Notes: generated from the letters alone by a model not told the origin. A stretch of DNA of 64,000 nt from Dipteris shenzhenensis (GCA_047967505.1 CM106540.1), one strand, 5' to 3'. Shown: positions 1-12,769, counted from the stretch's first letter. A program made the numbers and translations.

Positions 1-560
1 TTTTGTTTTGCTAGAAGCTTGATTAGTTTAATTATTAGCTTCATTATATGTGACTATATTAACCTAGCCCGGGGGTTTGAAATTGTTTTGTTTTCTCATA
101 GGTTGATTAGTATAATTAGACCATGTTTTTGTTTTCCTCGTAGTAGTGCAAAAAGGGGGCCCAGTGTACTATTGTTGTTTATTATTCTTGCATGTTGGGT
201 CAGCAGTAGTGACAAACAGAGCTATATCTCAAGTTTATGGATCGAAATCATGACATTTCAATTGGGTAGAGGAGCTTTGAGTACTCAAAGGTAAGAATGT
301 CTGTTGTTGCAAAACACACATAGACTTTGACCTCACCTCGCAAGCTATGAATGATTTGAGATCTAGTTTGGTTCAAGAATTGCTCCATGGGTATAGATGC
401 CCATGTATCCCCCATGAATGTGCAATCTCTAGGCCACTAGATCCTCATCTTGTGTCATAAGAGAGGCCAAGTTTGATAACCTAAGGTCTTTATGGGATCC
501 AGTGGTTTGCCCAAAGGGACACCTTGAGTAGCACCGCATCATTGAATGCATTCGTGGCAC
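1..560. other. Unassigned left edge
   Basis: No gene, RNA or clear repeat is supported here. Some short open frames occur, and a weakly protein-like stretch around 347-460 could be the decayed upstream part of the transposase-like relic that follows, but it is in a different frame. Confidence 0.4.
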
Positions 561-600
561 ATACAAGCATTATAGTCTGAAGTCAAAGAAGAGGAAATTC

Positions 601-2136
601 TAGGTCTATCCATATGAAATGAGGGAAGATAGCCCTATTGCTCTAAAATGGACATTTGAAAATTTTAATGCTAAAGGATCTGATAAAAAGGCATGTCTAC
701 TAGCGTATAAGAGCACTCAGTAGAGAGAGCTTATAGGTCACTTAGTTCAATCCAGCCCAAAATATCTACTTCATATTTACATGGCCAAATGGCAAGATAA
801 GCAGTTCAGGATGTGCCTTGCCAATTTTTCCCATGACACTATTGTCTCTATCATAGATTTTGCAAAAAATAATTCATTTCAAGAACAAGACAAGATATAA
901 AGTGCTCACAGGAACAACAAGCAGATAACAATTCTTATGCGTATCATATACAATCATTTGCTTGATTCTTATATGACTGATGTTGATTTGCTTGCTGCCT
1001 CACGGGAGTCTAGGTCCATGCAACACACATACCATTTCTACATTTCCAAAGATAGGGAACATGACACCTTATTTGTGCAGCATGCTTTTCTACTGCATTG
1101 GGAATGACTCAAAAAAGAAGATCCCCATGCAAAAAATATAAAACAACATTGGGTATGGTCAGATGGTGCTACCTCTCAATTTAAATTCGTCTATGGATTC
1201 TATTTTGTCTCAAGGTTCAAATCCCTAACCGATCTAGACATGATGTGGAATTTCTTTGGCTCTAGCCATGGCAAGGGTGAACATGATGGATGTGGTGCTG
1301 TTATTAAGAGATCTCTATTTGAACACCAATTAACATGCCCTCAAGAAAAGCTCAATGATTCTCATGATGCTATAACATGGCTTATAACCAACCTCTCCAT
1401 AGGGGCACATTCAACATACAATAAGAAAAGCCTTAAGAATAGTGTAGTGCACAGTGTTCCAAAGTGAAAGTGGATGAAGTGAAAACGAGAAACTAGCACG
1501 ATTGAAAGAGAATTAAAGGAGTTCGTAGTTTGCACAACATATGGAGCTTTTAAAAAAAACACCTCATCAAAACAAGAAAACTTTCTTGTTTCCAGAGTGC
1601 ATGCATGGATCATGACAATTGTGAGGCTATTGCAACTCTGAAGAAATGGGAGTGAGTTCAAGTTTTCCCTCTACATTCAGATGGAGTGATAAATAATGGA
1701 GAGACAAAACAATGACTCGCCACAATTTGGGGAGAGTTTTGATGACATCACTCACTATGTTGAAGAGGGGGATAACTTTGCAGTTCTCATTTTCTCTGGG
1801 GAGAACGAGGAAGATGACTCATACTTTGTGTTGCAATGTAGAAAACCAAAGCACAAGGTTGAGGAAGCATTTAAGGATCATTGGGAAACAACCTATGAGA
1901 AGTGGGATGTAGTAGTTGGAGCTTTTTGGTACAAAAAAACATCAAAGAGAGGCCACAATTACATTCTATTACATAAGAGTCCTCAAACTTTTGTGTACTC
2001 TCATTTAATAAGAGCTATTAAGTTCCAGATGCAACTTGTGCCACAACGAAAGAAGGGCAAGACTATATTCGAAATGGATTTAGACATGCATGAGCACATC
2101 ATGGAGTGTCTTGGAGTAGTGGATGAGAACGACTAA
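601..2136 (+). pseudogene. Decayed DDE-like transposase gene
   Basis: One reading frame (that of position 601) stays protein-like across the whole stretch, broken by nonsense codons (601, 721, 898, 1105, 1465 and a few more to about 1690) but without an obvious frameshift. Three spaced acidic motifs stand out: IIDFAKN (Asp codon 856-858), WSDGATSQF (Asp 1162-1164), and the segment MMWNFFGSSHGKGEHDG (about 1240-1290). The layout and wording resemble a widespread family of uncharacterised, transposon-linked eukaryotic proteins with a likely RNase H-fold catalytic core. I infer a cut-and-paste transposase or a captured relative. The third acidic residue and the family name are not certain. No terminal inverted repeats were identified by eye. 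Confidence 0.5.
1696..2136 (+). CDS. Intact 146-codon 3' part of the transposase-like relic
   Basis: This open frame runs from an ATG to a TAA-type end region without a break and is in the same frame as the decayed transposase-like sequence upstream, so it is best read as its C-terminal part. The N-terminus is acidic (THYVEEGDNFAVLIFSG), followed by a basic, aromatic stretch. A segment of this kind after a DDE-like core could bind DNA or proteins, but no named domain is recognised. It may be an accidental survivor or a separately retained piece. No promoter or splice evidence was found. Confidence 0.35.
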   Translation: MERQNNDSPQFGESFDDITHYVEEGDNFAVLIFSGENEEDDSYFVLQCRKPKHKVEEAFKDHWETTYEKWDVVVGAFWYKKTSKRGHNYILLHKSPQTFVYSHLIRAIKFQMQLVPQRKKGKTIFEMDLDMHEHIMECLGVVDEND

Positions 2137-2395
2137 GGTAGTACTAAGAAAATGTAGTCTCATTGCAAGGAAACAATATTCCACTTATCCTCGAAAATGG
2201 ATTCTTTAAGTAATTCCCAAACAACAATCGCACTTATGTTTTAAATTATTTTTTTAAATCCCAAATGATAAATCCCACGCTTGTTTGTTGAGTATATCCC
2301 AAACAACCGCCATGCTTGTTTTTAGCTATAAATCCCACTAAAAGTAAATTGTCCATGAAAAATACATTTGAAATATTAGAAAATGCATGTGTTTA

Positions 2396-3150
2396 TGGTG
2401 TCCCCTTCAGGCTGGTTCTCTTTAGCTATTGTCACATTTCAACCACCGGGTTGGTCACCACAAATCCACAAATCCTAAACGAATGAATTGTAACCACCAC
2501 ATTGGTTGCAGCTAATATCCTAGTGTGCAACCAACCACCATGCTAGCAACCACTTATCTTACACTACTGCCATGTTATCCTAAAATAGATCATATTGTTG
2601 CAAAGTGTTATACTAAAACAGTCCCCTTTAGGCTAGTTCTCTTTATCTATTGTCAGATTTCAGCCACTGAGCTGGCAACCACAAATCTGAAACAAATGAA
2701 ATCATATGCCATTCATCTTGTAATAATAGAAGGAAGCCACCACACTGGTGCCAGTTAATCCTAGTGTGCAACCAACCATCATGGTGGTGGCAATTAATCC
2801 TAAACAAATGAAATCATGTTCCTTCCATCTTGTAATAATAAAAGCAAACCACTTCATTGGTGGCAGTTAATCCTAGTGTGCAACCCACCACCATGGTAGT
2901 GGTAGTAGTTAATTCTAGTGCTCCGAGTTGCAACCAACTAGTGCTATACTAAAATGAATCCCATTGTTGTATTGCTGCAAAGTGCTATTCTAAAATAGAT
3001 ACATTGCCCAAGTAAAGCTTGGAGAACATTAATAATTCAATAGATTGCATATAGATTACATTGTTGCAAAGTGCTATCCCACTGACAGATACATTGCCCA
3101 AGTAAACTTTGAAGAACGTTACTAATTCAATAGATTACATGCAGATTACA
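2396..3150. repeat. Cluster of locally duplicated, CAACCACCA-rich units
   Basis: A unit containing CCCCTTCAGGCTGGTTCTC and a downstream run of CCACCA-type triplets occurs near 2400 and again near 2620, with a partial third copy near 2800. A second local duplication (GATTACATTGTTGCAAAGTG and its neighbours) lies at about 2985-3150. The copies differ at many sites, so these are old tandem duplications. No gene is seen from 2140 to 3720. Confidence 0.6.
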
Positions 3151-3723
3151 TAGACTACATCTCAAAGACACATGTACTTTAGGGGGTTGGTTCCACACTG
3201 ATTACAGGAGGTCTCCTTTTTGAGCTCCATGATTGCAGTCTCGGAGCTTCTTGCTCCTTTTATGAAGGGGGCTGGTTCCTCCCTTCATGTCGCTTTCTCT
3301 TTCCTTGCTTTGAGCTCCCATGTTGCAAGCTCAACCCTTCTTGCTCCTTTCTTGAAGGGGGCTCATTCTTCCCTTCAGGATCCTTTGCTTCATAGTCAAT
3401 TGGGCATCTTTAGTTCAAGGTCCTTCTTTTTGCACTTTTTGCCCAAATGGCAAATTGACTTGCAGCATCATGATTTTCTCGCTTTTGATAGCTGTAGTAG
3501 GTAGATACATTTGATTAGCTGGGTAGTGGCACCTTACATATTCTACATGCCGAGCTTGCATCCACAAACACCCCAATGACAAAACATGCACATCGTGGTA
3601 GCACGCAAGACATTAGGTTATGTAGTCATCTATGATGGGGGTATGTGTAACCATGCATTTCGGACCCTGCTAATTAACATGATAGGCATCTAATTTAACT
3701 ATTACACCCATCAATACAAAAGA

Positions 3724-5150
3724 CTAACTCTGTACATGAAGAAGTTTCTTCTTAATTTCTTCCTCCCTCATCCTAAGGCTGTGCATGTTTTCCTTTAGCT
3801 GCTCCACTCTTTGCTCAATAGCTTTATCTGATTCCCTCAACATCTTTGGAAGCTCCCAAAATTGAACAACAATGTCAAGATGGGATGTCTCTAAGACGTC
3901 CACTCTAGTTTGGATCTCTCTCACCTAGGCAGACTACTTTTCATAACTTTCAAGAGCCATTGCAAGCTCATGCACAACCTTATCATAATCTTGTTGTTGT
4001 AGGGAAGAGTGCTTTTAGATAACAACTATGGTCGTTGCAACTTGCTCCACCATGGTTTCTCTCTGCATCCTTCCTAGAGTTGCCTCATTGTCTTATCCAC
4101 CATGGCTTGTCTGTGCATCCTTCTTGGCCTTAAGAGCTACTTCATTGTCTTCTCTATCATGGCTTCTCGTTGCCCCATCCTTCTTGGCCTTGAAGCTCTC
4201 TCATAGCTCTCGCATCACTGCTCTGGTTTCTACATTTCCCTTTTGAGTTCCTCTATCATCTTGTATTTTTCAATGTTCAATTTGTTCTGCATGTTGTAGA
4301 GCCATTTGTAAAAAGAGCCTCCTTTTTGGCTCTCTGATCTTTAAGATGCTTTCACATCATTGCTAGCTCCTACTCCATGATGCCCCCATTCATTCTTACA
4401 CCTTCAAGCCTATTCTAGATCTCCTTGATGCGCTTCTTTCCTTCTTCTCTTCTTTGCCTTTCCATGTCGACCATTTTTTCAACGGCCTCAACTTGTTGTT
4501 GTGCATGCAAGGCCCTCTCTTCTGCCTCCTCTACCTTGGCTTCTGCACCCTTCCTGAGCATTTTCTCATGTAGCACTACCTTTGCTGCATCGGTGGCTTC
4601 CTCTTGTAGAAAAGTCACCTTCTTATCATATTGCTCAAAAGTCCTTTGAGGGAAGATGTCATCAGGTGCATTGCAACTCCAATAGATTGAGGTGACAATT
4701 TGGATTTTCCATCCATGCAATTCTTCAAGTTAACCATCACGCTCTTGGAGATTTCCTTTGAGAAAGAGACATCACTTTCTTTCAATCTATACTGCTATGT
4801 ACATGAACATGCCAAAACTTCATGGTTCCTCTTGTATCAAGAAAGCAGTGCATTGTCTTCTCTAGCACATCTTGGAGGTCTGTTGGCAAGCTAGAAAGCT
4901 TGACTCCACCATCTACACTAATCTGAGCGGTGGGGAATACATCTAGAATATATTGTCTCTTCTCTTGCTTCTCTAAGAAGTGTGCTTGTAATTATCCTCT
5001 AGGAATACTTAGTGCCTTTTCAATCATGCTTTTAATGATGTTGATCTTCTGACCTTGATAGACTATGTGTCCCTCCTTCACATTCACCTCTTGTACCAAC
5101 CTGGTGAAGTTGGTGAGAGCATCCAATTTGGACTTTTAAAGAGCAAGTGA
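3724..5150 (-). pseudogene. Decayed coiled-coil protein remnant
   Basis: Reading the minus strand from about 5150 to 3724 gives protein-like text in more than one frame with scattered stops. The N-terminal part reads KINIIKSMIEKALSIPRG. The middle (about 4720-4415) is rich in Glu, Lys, Arg, Ala and Gln in a heptad-like pattern, for example AEAKVEEAEERALHAQQQ. The end (3924-3724) is again charged and helical (IEQRVEQLKENMHSLRM). These features indicate a long coiled coil. No named family is recognised, and gag-like proteins of plant retroelements can look like this, so an element origin is possible. Confidence 0.4.
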
Positions 5151-5209
5151 GGAGCGCCCAACTGGCACGATTTCAAGCTCAATGTATCTAGGGGGATCCA
5201 TTACGAGAG

Positions 5210-5545
5210 GGGATAGATCTAAGTTGCAGGAAGAGTGCAAGGGAGAGAGCATTATGAGAGGGGATAGAAGTTGTAGAGGAGTGCAAGGGAGAAAGGTCGA
5301 CAGGGATAGAGCACAAAACAATGAAGGAAATGGAATAGTGGAGGCTTAAGTTTGCAGTCTGAGTGCAAGGGAGAAAGAAATGGTCAAGAGGGATAGCCCA
5401 CAAAACAATGGAGGGAATGGATTAGTAAAGGCTTAAGTTTATAGCCTAACTCCAAGGAGAGAGAAATGGTTAAGAAAGAAAGATGACAGAAAGAATGGCT
5501 TAAATTTTTAGCCCAACTGCAAGGGAGAAAGAAAGACAAGAGAAA
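5210..5545. repeat. Purine-rich tandem repeat
   Basis: The plus strand is strongly purine-rich and repeats the theme GCAAGGGAGAAAG followed by a variant of ACAAAACAATGGAGGGAATGG and GGCTTAAGTTT, about three times at roughly 100-bp spacing. Open frames on either strand here are by-products of the biased composition. Confidence 0.55.
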
Positions 5546-5649
5546 GAATGGAATGAGAGCCATCGCAATGGTTGGCATGAATTTTGATTAATTCAAGACG
5601 GAAGTACTATCTTGCATGGTAATGAGTGATTAGAGGTGATTAGGCTTAA

Positions 5650-6060
5650 GTTTGTAGCCTTTGTAGCCCGACCGTGGTGGTGGCACCTAAGATTCCATTG
5701 GGCTAGCAGTTAATTGCTAGCCACTACAATGGCCAGTTACCACCATCGGGCTTGCATGATTAGTAGAGTGTAGTTAATTACCAATCTCATCGAGCTTTCA
5801 TGCTTAGTACACCATCGGGCCAATTACCACCACCGGGCTCGCATGATCAATAGAGTGCAATTAATCACCCGTTATTGGGCTTGCAGTGCAGTTAATTTTA
5901 CCAATCACTGGGCTTGCATGCTCATTAGAGTGCAGTTACCACCACCAAGCTAGTTACCACCATCGGCCTTGCATGATCAATACAGTGTGGTTAATTACCA
6001 GTCATTGAGCTTGCATGCTTAGTATGAGTGTAGTTAATTACCAGGTCGGTGGCGTCTAAT
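5650..6060. repeat. Degenerate array with the CACCATCGGGCTTGCATGATC theme
   Basis: Variants of a unit pairing TACCACCATCGGGCTTGCATG with TAGAGTGCAGTTAATTACCA recur at least five times at irregular spacing. Copies are diverged and incomplete. No coding frame is supported. Confidence 0.6.
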
Positions 6061-6169
6061 TCATGGTTCCTAGCCACATCGATGGTGGGTAATTAATTGC
6101 CACTACCGTCAGTGGTGGCAGCTAAGATTCCACTAGGATGGCAGTTAATTACCATTCCATTGTAGTGGC

Positions 6170-6560
6170 TTGCAATTAAAATGGATCATGATTATTTGGA
6201 TGGCAGAGTACCCTCCTCATATTTTGATTAATTAATGTGGTGGTTTAAAATGGCTCATGATTCATTAATGTGGTGGTTTCAAATGGATCGTGATTATTTG
6301 GATGGGCCTCTAGTCACCATGGGGTGGCTCAAGCTTTTTGATTAATTAACACGATGGTTCCTACTCGGTTCCTAAGGGATCATGATCATTGGATGGTACA
6401 CAGGGCATCACGCTCATCTGGGCCTCCAGTCACTATGGTGGCTCAAACTTTTTGATTAGTTAAGGCGATGGTTTAAAATGGCTCATGATTATTTGGATGG
6501 CACACTGAGCAGCACACTCATCTCTTTCACCTCCATCCTCCAGTCACTGCGGTGGCTCAA
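6170..6560. repeat. Tandem repeat with GGATCATGATTATTTGGATGG units
   Basis: Three to four diverged copies of a unit containing AAAATGGCTCATGATTATTT, GGATGGCACAC, CCTCCAGTCACTATGGTGG and CTCAAACTTTTTGATTA follow one another. The unit length is roughly 110-150 bp with indels. The surrounding open frames do not look like proteins. Confidence 0.6.
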
Positions 6561-8430
6561 AATTTTTATTGATATAAGGGACCTATGGCATTTGGCTACT
6601 TTGCTCTCATCCACCCCTTTTGTGCTACTTTGCTCCATGCACCCTCCTCTAGCTCTCTTCTGCCCCTGCTCTACTTTGCTCCATGCTCCCTTCTTAAACT
6701 CACATCCACTCATTTGCTCCCCTGCTCATCCACTCCACTGCTCACCCACTCTTTTCACCATGCCTCTTACCACCAACATTACTATCCCCCTCGATGCAAC
6801 AAGATCCCAATCTTGTCTCAATTCATGTATAAGATCATTGTGTTGCACTCGTTAGGACTTGAGATGGTCGCTCTTGTGGAATCTCTTCGTTCCCTTGCTC
6901 GATTCCCCCCAAGTCTGCATGTGTAGTTGATTATATGGATAGCACCATCGGGTCTTGTGTAGGCTCGGAGTACTTTTTATTTATTTATGTAGTGGGCATG
7001 ATGACTTGAGAAAGAATCACTTTTGACATGAATAATGTGGGTCTATTAGAATTTGGCCAAATATATTGGCAAGCTCTATAATTCAGTCCGTTGCAATTTA
7101 AGACTGTGGTCATAATGTAAAGCCCATTGCTATAGTTCATGCCTATAATCATCATATTAAGGAATGAGGCCTTGTATGTATAATCATCATATTAAGGAAT
7201 GAGACCTTGTATCATATTAGTAAGGAATGAGATGTATAATGGAGCCATCCAGAATCTACTAAAGGCCAAATTTGTATTCTAAATCATTGAAAAAATGCAT
7301 ATGATGCATCTCATTAAATTCCTAGAGGGTTTTAAGACCATAGTCATCTAGGCTATTATGGAACAAGATGTGCTCCACATATCTAATTTAAATTTTACAA
7401 GAGTTTCAAGTGCTTGTAAGTCCATACGTAAAGATTATATCATATTAGAGAGCATGATAACCCCATGGAGTACGAGACACTTGCATGAACACTATTTTTG
7501 CCAATTACATGCATGCTTAATAGAAACCATTCATTCATGGAAGCAAGGGGGTGATTATCCAATGCATAATGCTTCTTTATTTTCACTTTTCACCACACTA
7601 CTACTTTATCTTTAGAGTTCAAAGCAATGAGTTTTTCTTTTATATACTTGAAGACTAGTTGAATAGTTTTCCTCATAGCTAGCCTAAGGCCAAGTTATCC
7701 CTCTTATGGATATTCTAATAACATGTACCAAAGTTAGCTTGTAAATACCAAGTGAATCTTTTTACTCAAAATCATAAGTAGATGTAGTGCCAAAATTAGT
7801 CTAGTTTCCAAAAAGCAAGTAATTGAAATATTTATTTTTGAATCAATTAGCTAGTTGTATGGCTTCAATGTCCAATTTTAGTATAGTTAATATAAATATT
7901 TGAATTTTTCATTCTATTAATGAAGAATTACACGTGCCTTAGATATGAATTTTTATGTGTACAATCTCAGATGGTTTTAATTTTTTGTATTTTTTATGAT
8001 GGATTCATTTTTTTACTTGTTGGATTTCATAGTAAACTAAATTTGAAGTTTTTGGATGCTAATCTCTCATTTACTACAACTAATTCATATGTTCCTTGTT
8101 TAAGACAGTCTATATAATATAGTGGACTATAATATCACCATAGGGGCATGTTTATTTTTGTACCCTTAGCATTTACCTCTTTCCAAGATTATTGGAATTA
8201 GTAAATTGGAATAGTAAAGTGATTTGAGAAGTAGTAATTTGTCTTTTTCTTTGGATTCTCTCCCAAGAAACTTGGTCAATCTTTTGTGTTTGTCATGCAT
8301 TCTCTTAGCTTGAAAATTTATTAGTAAATGGGTAGTATGCACAGTAAATTATCCTTTGAATTGAAATCTCAAGCCAACTTGCAATATCCCTGACTCATTT
8401 TGTTTGTAATTCTGTACACCAACTGGTGCA
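6560..8430. other. AT-rich stretch without a gene
   Basis: Nothing here can be supported as a gene. A short tandem duplication of about 40 bp (ATAATCATCATATTAAGGAATG) lies at 7145-7210. The longest open frames (about 85-125 codons) have low-complexity or composition-driven sequences. Confidence 0.45.
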
Positions 8431-8439
8431 GGGCTAATC

Positions 8440-9710
8440 ATTGAAAGTTTTGAGTGTTGCAAATGTAGGATCATGCAACCAAGTCATTGATGAGTATTGT
8501 AGGGTGTTCTTTTTACAATGGAGCATGCTGTGGCCTTTATTTATATCTTGATATAGGATGAAATCAATTGATACACCAGAATCGAGCCAGAATCCACAAT
8601 CCATATGTCTCAGTGAGTGTTCTTTGATGCACTCAATGCTCTGCATATTCTGATGTCCTTGAGATGTGTAAGGTCTATGCATGAACTTTTTGCGACCATC
8701 GACATCCTTGTCGTTGCACAACACATTCTCTGTGAGGCATCACCCCTATCTGACCCATTAAAAGCATACTCAAGTTCTATTGCCTATGCTCACCATGATT
8801 TCTTGCCATTGTTGCTCTATTTCATATTGGACTTGCCATGACAATTCCTAGCAATATGACCTAATTTGCCACATTCATAGCATTTAACCTTGCCCTTTGC
8901 AGATGGCTTCTACTTGCCAAAAAACTATAATCTCTATTGGATTTGCATATTCTTGTTCTGTAAGAACTCTCACCATATTGTATATTCCTCTGAGGCTCCT
9001 CACCTGTGAACTACATACTATGCATCTTTGCCACTAGTGCACCCTCAACATGGTCATCCTGCAAACCTTTCCTCCAATCCTTCTCTTGGATCAATATGCT
9101 TATCAATACTTTTGACTTGATAGCCATGCCTCTGGCAATGATTGCCACCCTGAGGTTGTCAAAGGAAGGGGGTAAACTTTGGATAGCATTCCACAAACTC
9201 TGCATCATCCATATCAAAGCCATATTTTGACAGCCGATCTTTAAGAATCTTCATCTTATTAATATGCTCAAGCAAGGCACCACCTTCATCCACATGAAGG
9301 TTTGCTAACTATCTTTAAATTGAGATAGTCACCAACGTTTTTCCCTTGTAAATACGAGTGAGCGTAGGAGGCATAATGTGTATATGTCCATAGCTTTGGC
9401 ATTTTGCTCATCAAATGCACCCTTATCTGCTTGCCAAGGGGCATTTTGTCCTAGAACTGCCACTTTGCCATCCAGTAGCAACCATAACTTGCGACTTACC
9501 ACAGCAAGCTTTTGTTCCTACACTTCCATATGTGAAGATTGTTGCCATCAAATATTAAAGTCTTTGGAACACGTAAGGGCCAACATGGAAGTCATCTTGG
9601 CACTAGAAATATACTCCCCCAAATGCACTTCTATGCCAAAATGTGCAATAGAAAGTGATATGGGAGGTTGGAACACTCCCCAACCGACAAAATCACGTTC
9701 TATTGCATGA
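8440..9710 (-). pseudogene. Ty1/copia gag and protease remnant
   Basis: The minus strand carries a heavily interrupted copia polyprotein. From right to left: a gag part at about 9223-9011 containing LPPSFDNLRVAIIARG, the pattern of copia gag proteins; a zinc knuckle at 8841-8882, CYECGKLGHIARNC, a perfect C-x2-C-x4-H-x4-C motif that would bind the element's RNA; and near 8590 the text FWLDSGVSIDF, where the protease motif DSGA is expected. Many stops and frame changes separate these parts, and no LTRs were recognised nearby. This is a dead fragment; integrase and reverse transcriptase parts are absent. Confidence 0.7.
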
Positions 9711-9719
9711 AATATAGAA

Positions 9720-10200
9720 CTCCTTCAAAGAGATTTTGGACATTCACCAAAATATTAGTAGAGTAATGCACCTTGTAGAGCGCAATGTGCTCGTCGTTTT
9801 GAATTAGAAAGCTCTGAATTTTTCCACTTGGAAGAGGGAAGGGACCTTGGGAAAGGGTTGGAAAGGTGCTTTGGAGAAATGTGCAATACAAAGCGATACG
9901 GGATGTTGGACCTCCCCTCAAGTGACCAAATCATTGCACATTTTGGATATGCACGTGGGAATGAGAATTGGGGGGGAGGGGGGGAGAGTTTTTTTCCTCT
10001 CTTTTTTTTTTTTGGGGACAAAAAGTTTAGGTCTCACCTTGGAGCCGCCGGCCCGCCGCCATCGCCTTTTTGTAAACAATTTTCTTTTGTAGACTTGTAC
10101 GTCAATGTCAATCTGCACAAACCTCAAAATTTGAAATGTGAGCAGTCACGCGAGCCCCAAGATTTGAAAGTGAGTGATTTCTGGTAGAGATTAACGTGAC
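9720..10200. other. Poly-T/GGGG junction and duplicated segment
   Basis: A T-run followed by GGGGACAAAAAG at about 10001-10027 resembles the reversed poly(A) ends of LINE tails elsewhere in the window, for example at 25743 and 53950. A segment around 9640-9680 (AAATGTGCAATAGAAAG) recurs in diverged form near 9878-9930. No gene is supported. Confidence 0.35.
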
Positions 10201-11030
10201 TGCGCTTTTATCTTATCGACCGAGCAGCCAGTGCCATTCTTTCATCGATGTTGTATGGTGCCGTGAATTGAGCTCTACTCGCCTCTCCACCAGGTCGTGT
10301 GGCTTCTAGCTCATCTCCAAGTTCCTTCACGTAGCTCGAGCACCTCCGGCACGCCCGCTTGTCTGCAACTTCTCCTTCTCTTGCAGTCACCTTTGTTCGG
10401 GCTCTAGATGCGACTCGTATTTTGCAATAGCTCCCTCTCATGAGTCGGCTTCGAGCTTGTATCTGCTATTCGCGTCTTCTCCTTTAGACGACCTAGATCC
10501 TTGGTCACCGCTCTCTAGCGTAAGCTTCCGCGGTCTATTGGAGCTGCTCCTTCAGTACCTAGACTCTTCCACCACAAACTGTGCCGCTCCAACTAACTCG
10601 TCTCCAACTAGGCTCTCTATGCACCTTTCAAACGGCCAGATCTACTCTCTCTCTCAACTACACCGTTTCGAGTTGCTTTGTTGCACAAGGCTCCTTCTCC
10701 GCAGGTCACGGCTGAGTCCGTCTGCAGCTCCGGTATTCTAAGGTCACAGCTCTTTGCACAGTAGGCCGGTTATGGAGCTGTCAAGGACCTCTCCTCCACC
10801 GCCTTGTAGGTTGCCTCTACGAGCTCTTTGATAGAAGCTTCTTCTTGGTAGAGTTTGTAGGCTTCTTTGTAAGGTCCTTGCTGCTGCAGTTTATGCTTTG
10901 AGCCGCTAAGGCTCTCTGTGACCTCTACCTTGAGCTAATTGACACCGAGCTCCTTCTTGAACCTGCTTTGAGTTCAAGGTCTTTGTTTGAGCTCTACAAA
11001 GCTCCCTCTGTCGAATGTAGCTCCTTCTTC
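10200..11030 (-). other. Possible coiled-coil coding remnant
   Basis: The minus strand gives charged, helix-like text in changing frames, for example SIKELVEATYKAVEERS and VTAREGEVADKRACRRC, broken by stops. This may be the remnant of a coiled-coil protein like the one at 3.7-5.2 kb. No family is recognised, and biased composition could explain part of it. Confidence 0.25.
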
Positions 11031-11114
11031 CTGTGAAGTGAGCCCTTTGTGTTCTCTTGCAGGGTCTTTCGTGCTGAAACACGTTCTCATGGTGCAAACT
11101 GGTGAGAGACACCC

Positions 11115-11290
11115 TCACACAACAAAAACACTGCCTAAACTTAGCAACACTCTGCAAACACGCGTTATTGACAGAACTTTCTATGGAAGAACATACCTCC
11201 ACTCACACAACAAAAACACTGCGTAAACTTAGCAACCCTCTGCAAACACGCGTAATTGACAGAACTTCCGATGGAAGGACATACCTCCAC
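11115..11290. repeat. 88-bp tandem duplication
   Basis: Two adjacent copies of 88 bp (11115-11202 and 11203-11290) begin with TCACACAACAAAAACACTGC and differ at only a few positions. Their similarity marks this as a fairly recent tandem duplication. Confidence 0.85.
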
Positions 11291-12110
11291 TCAGAAAAGC
11301 TCTCTCACACTCACAAGCAAGACTTTCAAGCAACCCTGACACTAGATCTCGAAAAATGAGCTATTGGGAAAGAGGAAACACACTCCTCGATACACAGTCA
11401 GTCCCCAACACAATGTGACTTCACTTGTTTCGAAAATCTAACAGCGATTGACAAACATGAAGTGCTCTCGAGTCTCACCTAATGGCAAGAAACTTAACTC
11501 TGCTTTGACACCATGCGAAAGAGCTCACAGCCCTTAATGGACACATAGTCCAAGACACTCAATGCACACAAATATTGAGGGGATGATACTAGAGATCACA
11601 CAGATTAGATGCAACAGCTCTACAAATGCAAATTATCATTCCAACCAAAAATATGAAATATGTTATTGACGCATCCTCGGGTCATCCGCAGGGCGATGGA
11701 GGAGGCTGGATTCGAGCACCAGGGCGATGATAGTGTGGTGGTCCAATTGTCAAGGGGTGAGCCGGGTGAAGTAGGGGCGATGCTTCCAAAAGTTTGTGTC
11801 GTGCATGTCCTCGTATGTTCGTATGTGGTGGCCATGGAGATTGCGGACACGAAGGTACATTCATGTGTCTTGGATCTGAGAGGGCCCCTTGCCCGCGCAT
11901 CGAAGATGATCTCATGATAGAGCCGGTGGAACTTGTCGTCAACTGGGATGCCAAGCTAGGGGAGATCACGGAGGAGTAGGATGCGGCGGTTGAAGTGCAC
12001 GGTGGTGAGGATAGCGGGGTCTGGGACATCTGCGAATGTGTCGTTGAAGCACTACAGGTGGTGGCAAAATCCTGCTTGCATCATGTCCGGAGGGAAGTTG
12101 AGACGGGGGA

Positions 12111-12305
12111 TGTTGAAGCAGATGTTGGGGTCTTTCTCCTGCTTCTTGCGCAACTTCGCCCAAGTCCACCTTCGTTGCATTGGCATGTAGAGGGGGTGGA
12201 TGCGGGGGGGAAGTTGAAGCAGATGTTGAGGTCTTCCTCCTGCTTCTTGCGGAACTCCGCCCAGGTCCACCTTCGTTACATTGGCATGTAGAGGGGTTGG
12301 ATGCG
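12111..12305. repeat. Tandem duplication of about 101 bp
   Basis: The segment starting GTTGAAGCAGATGTTGGGGTC at 12112 is repeated at about 12213 with differences such as TTGAGG for TTGGGG. Both copies end in GGCATGTAGAGGGG. On the minus strand the duplication repeats the RRWTWA coding segment. Confidence 0.75.
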
Positions 12306-12769
12306 GCATTCCACGAAATTGCACGGTAGTAGGCCCAAAATTTTTCCTATTTGAGAAAGGGTACCCTCCAAGGACGCTAGATGTCGGGATTGGTGTATGT
12401 AGCACCAAAGTGTAGCCTCTGAGAGTACGTGGGGGGTTTTGCTCTTTCCGCTTGTCGTTGACGAGTGGCCTGACTTCCAAAAGTTGGTGGAGAGAGGGGC
12501 GAGATCCCTCAAGCTACTTCTTCCATCAGGGAGCTTTTGGAGCTCTTGTACGTGAGGTGGGGAGGAGAAATTTGCCATCAGAGAAGAAGGCCCTAGTATA
12601 TTATGGAGGTCGTCATTAGTCGGCAGGGGCTCTTCTTCATTTGGGCTATAGTCCTACATGTTGATGGGGGAGTCCATCAAGAGGGCGGGGCACAAGAAGT
12701 GAGCGAGGGAGTCTTCAGGTAGGTCGATGGGCATCTCGTCCTCTGAGTGATTGGGAGGTAGTGAAGATA

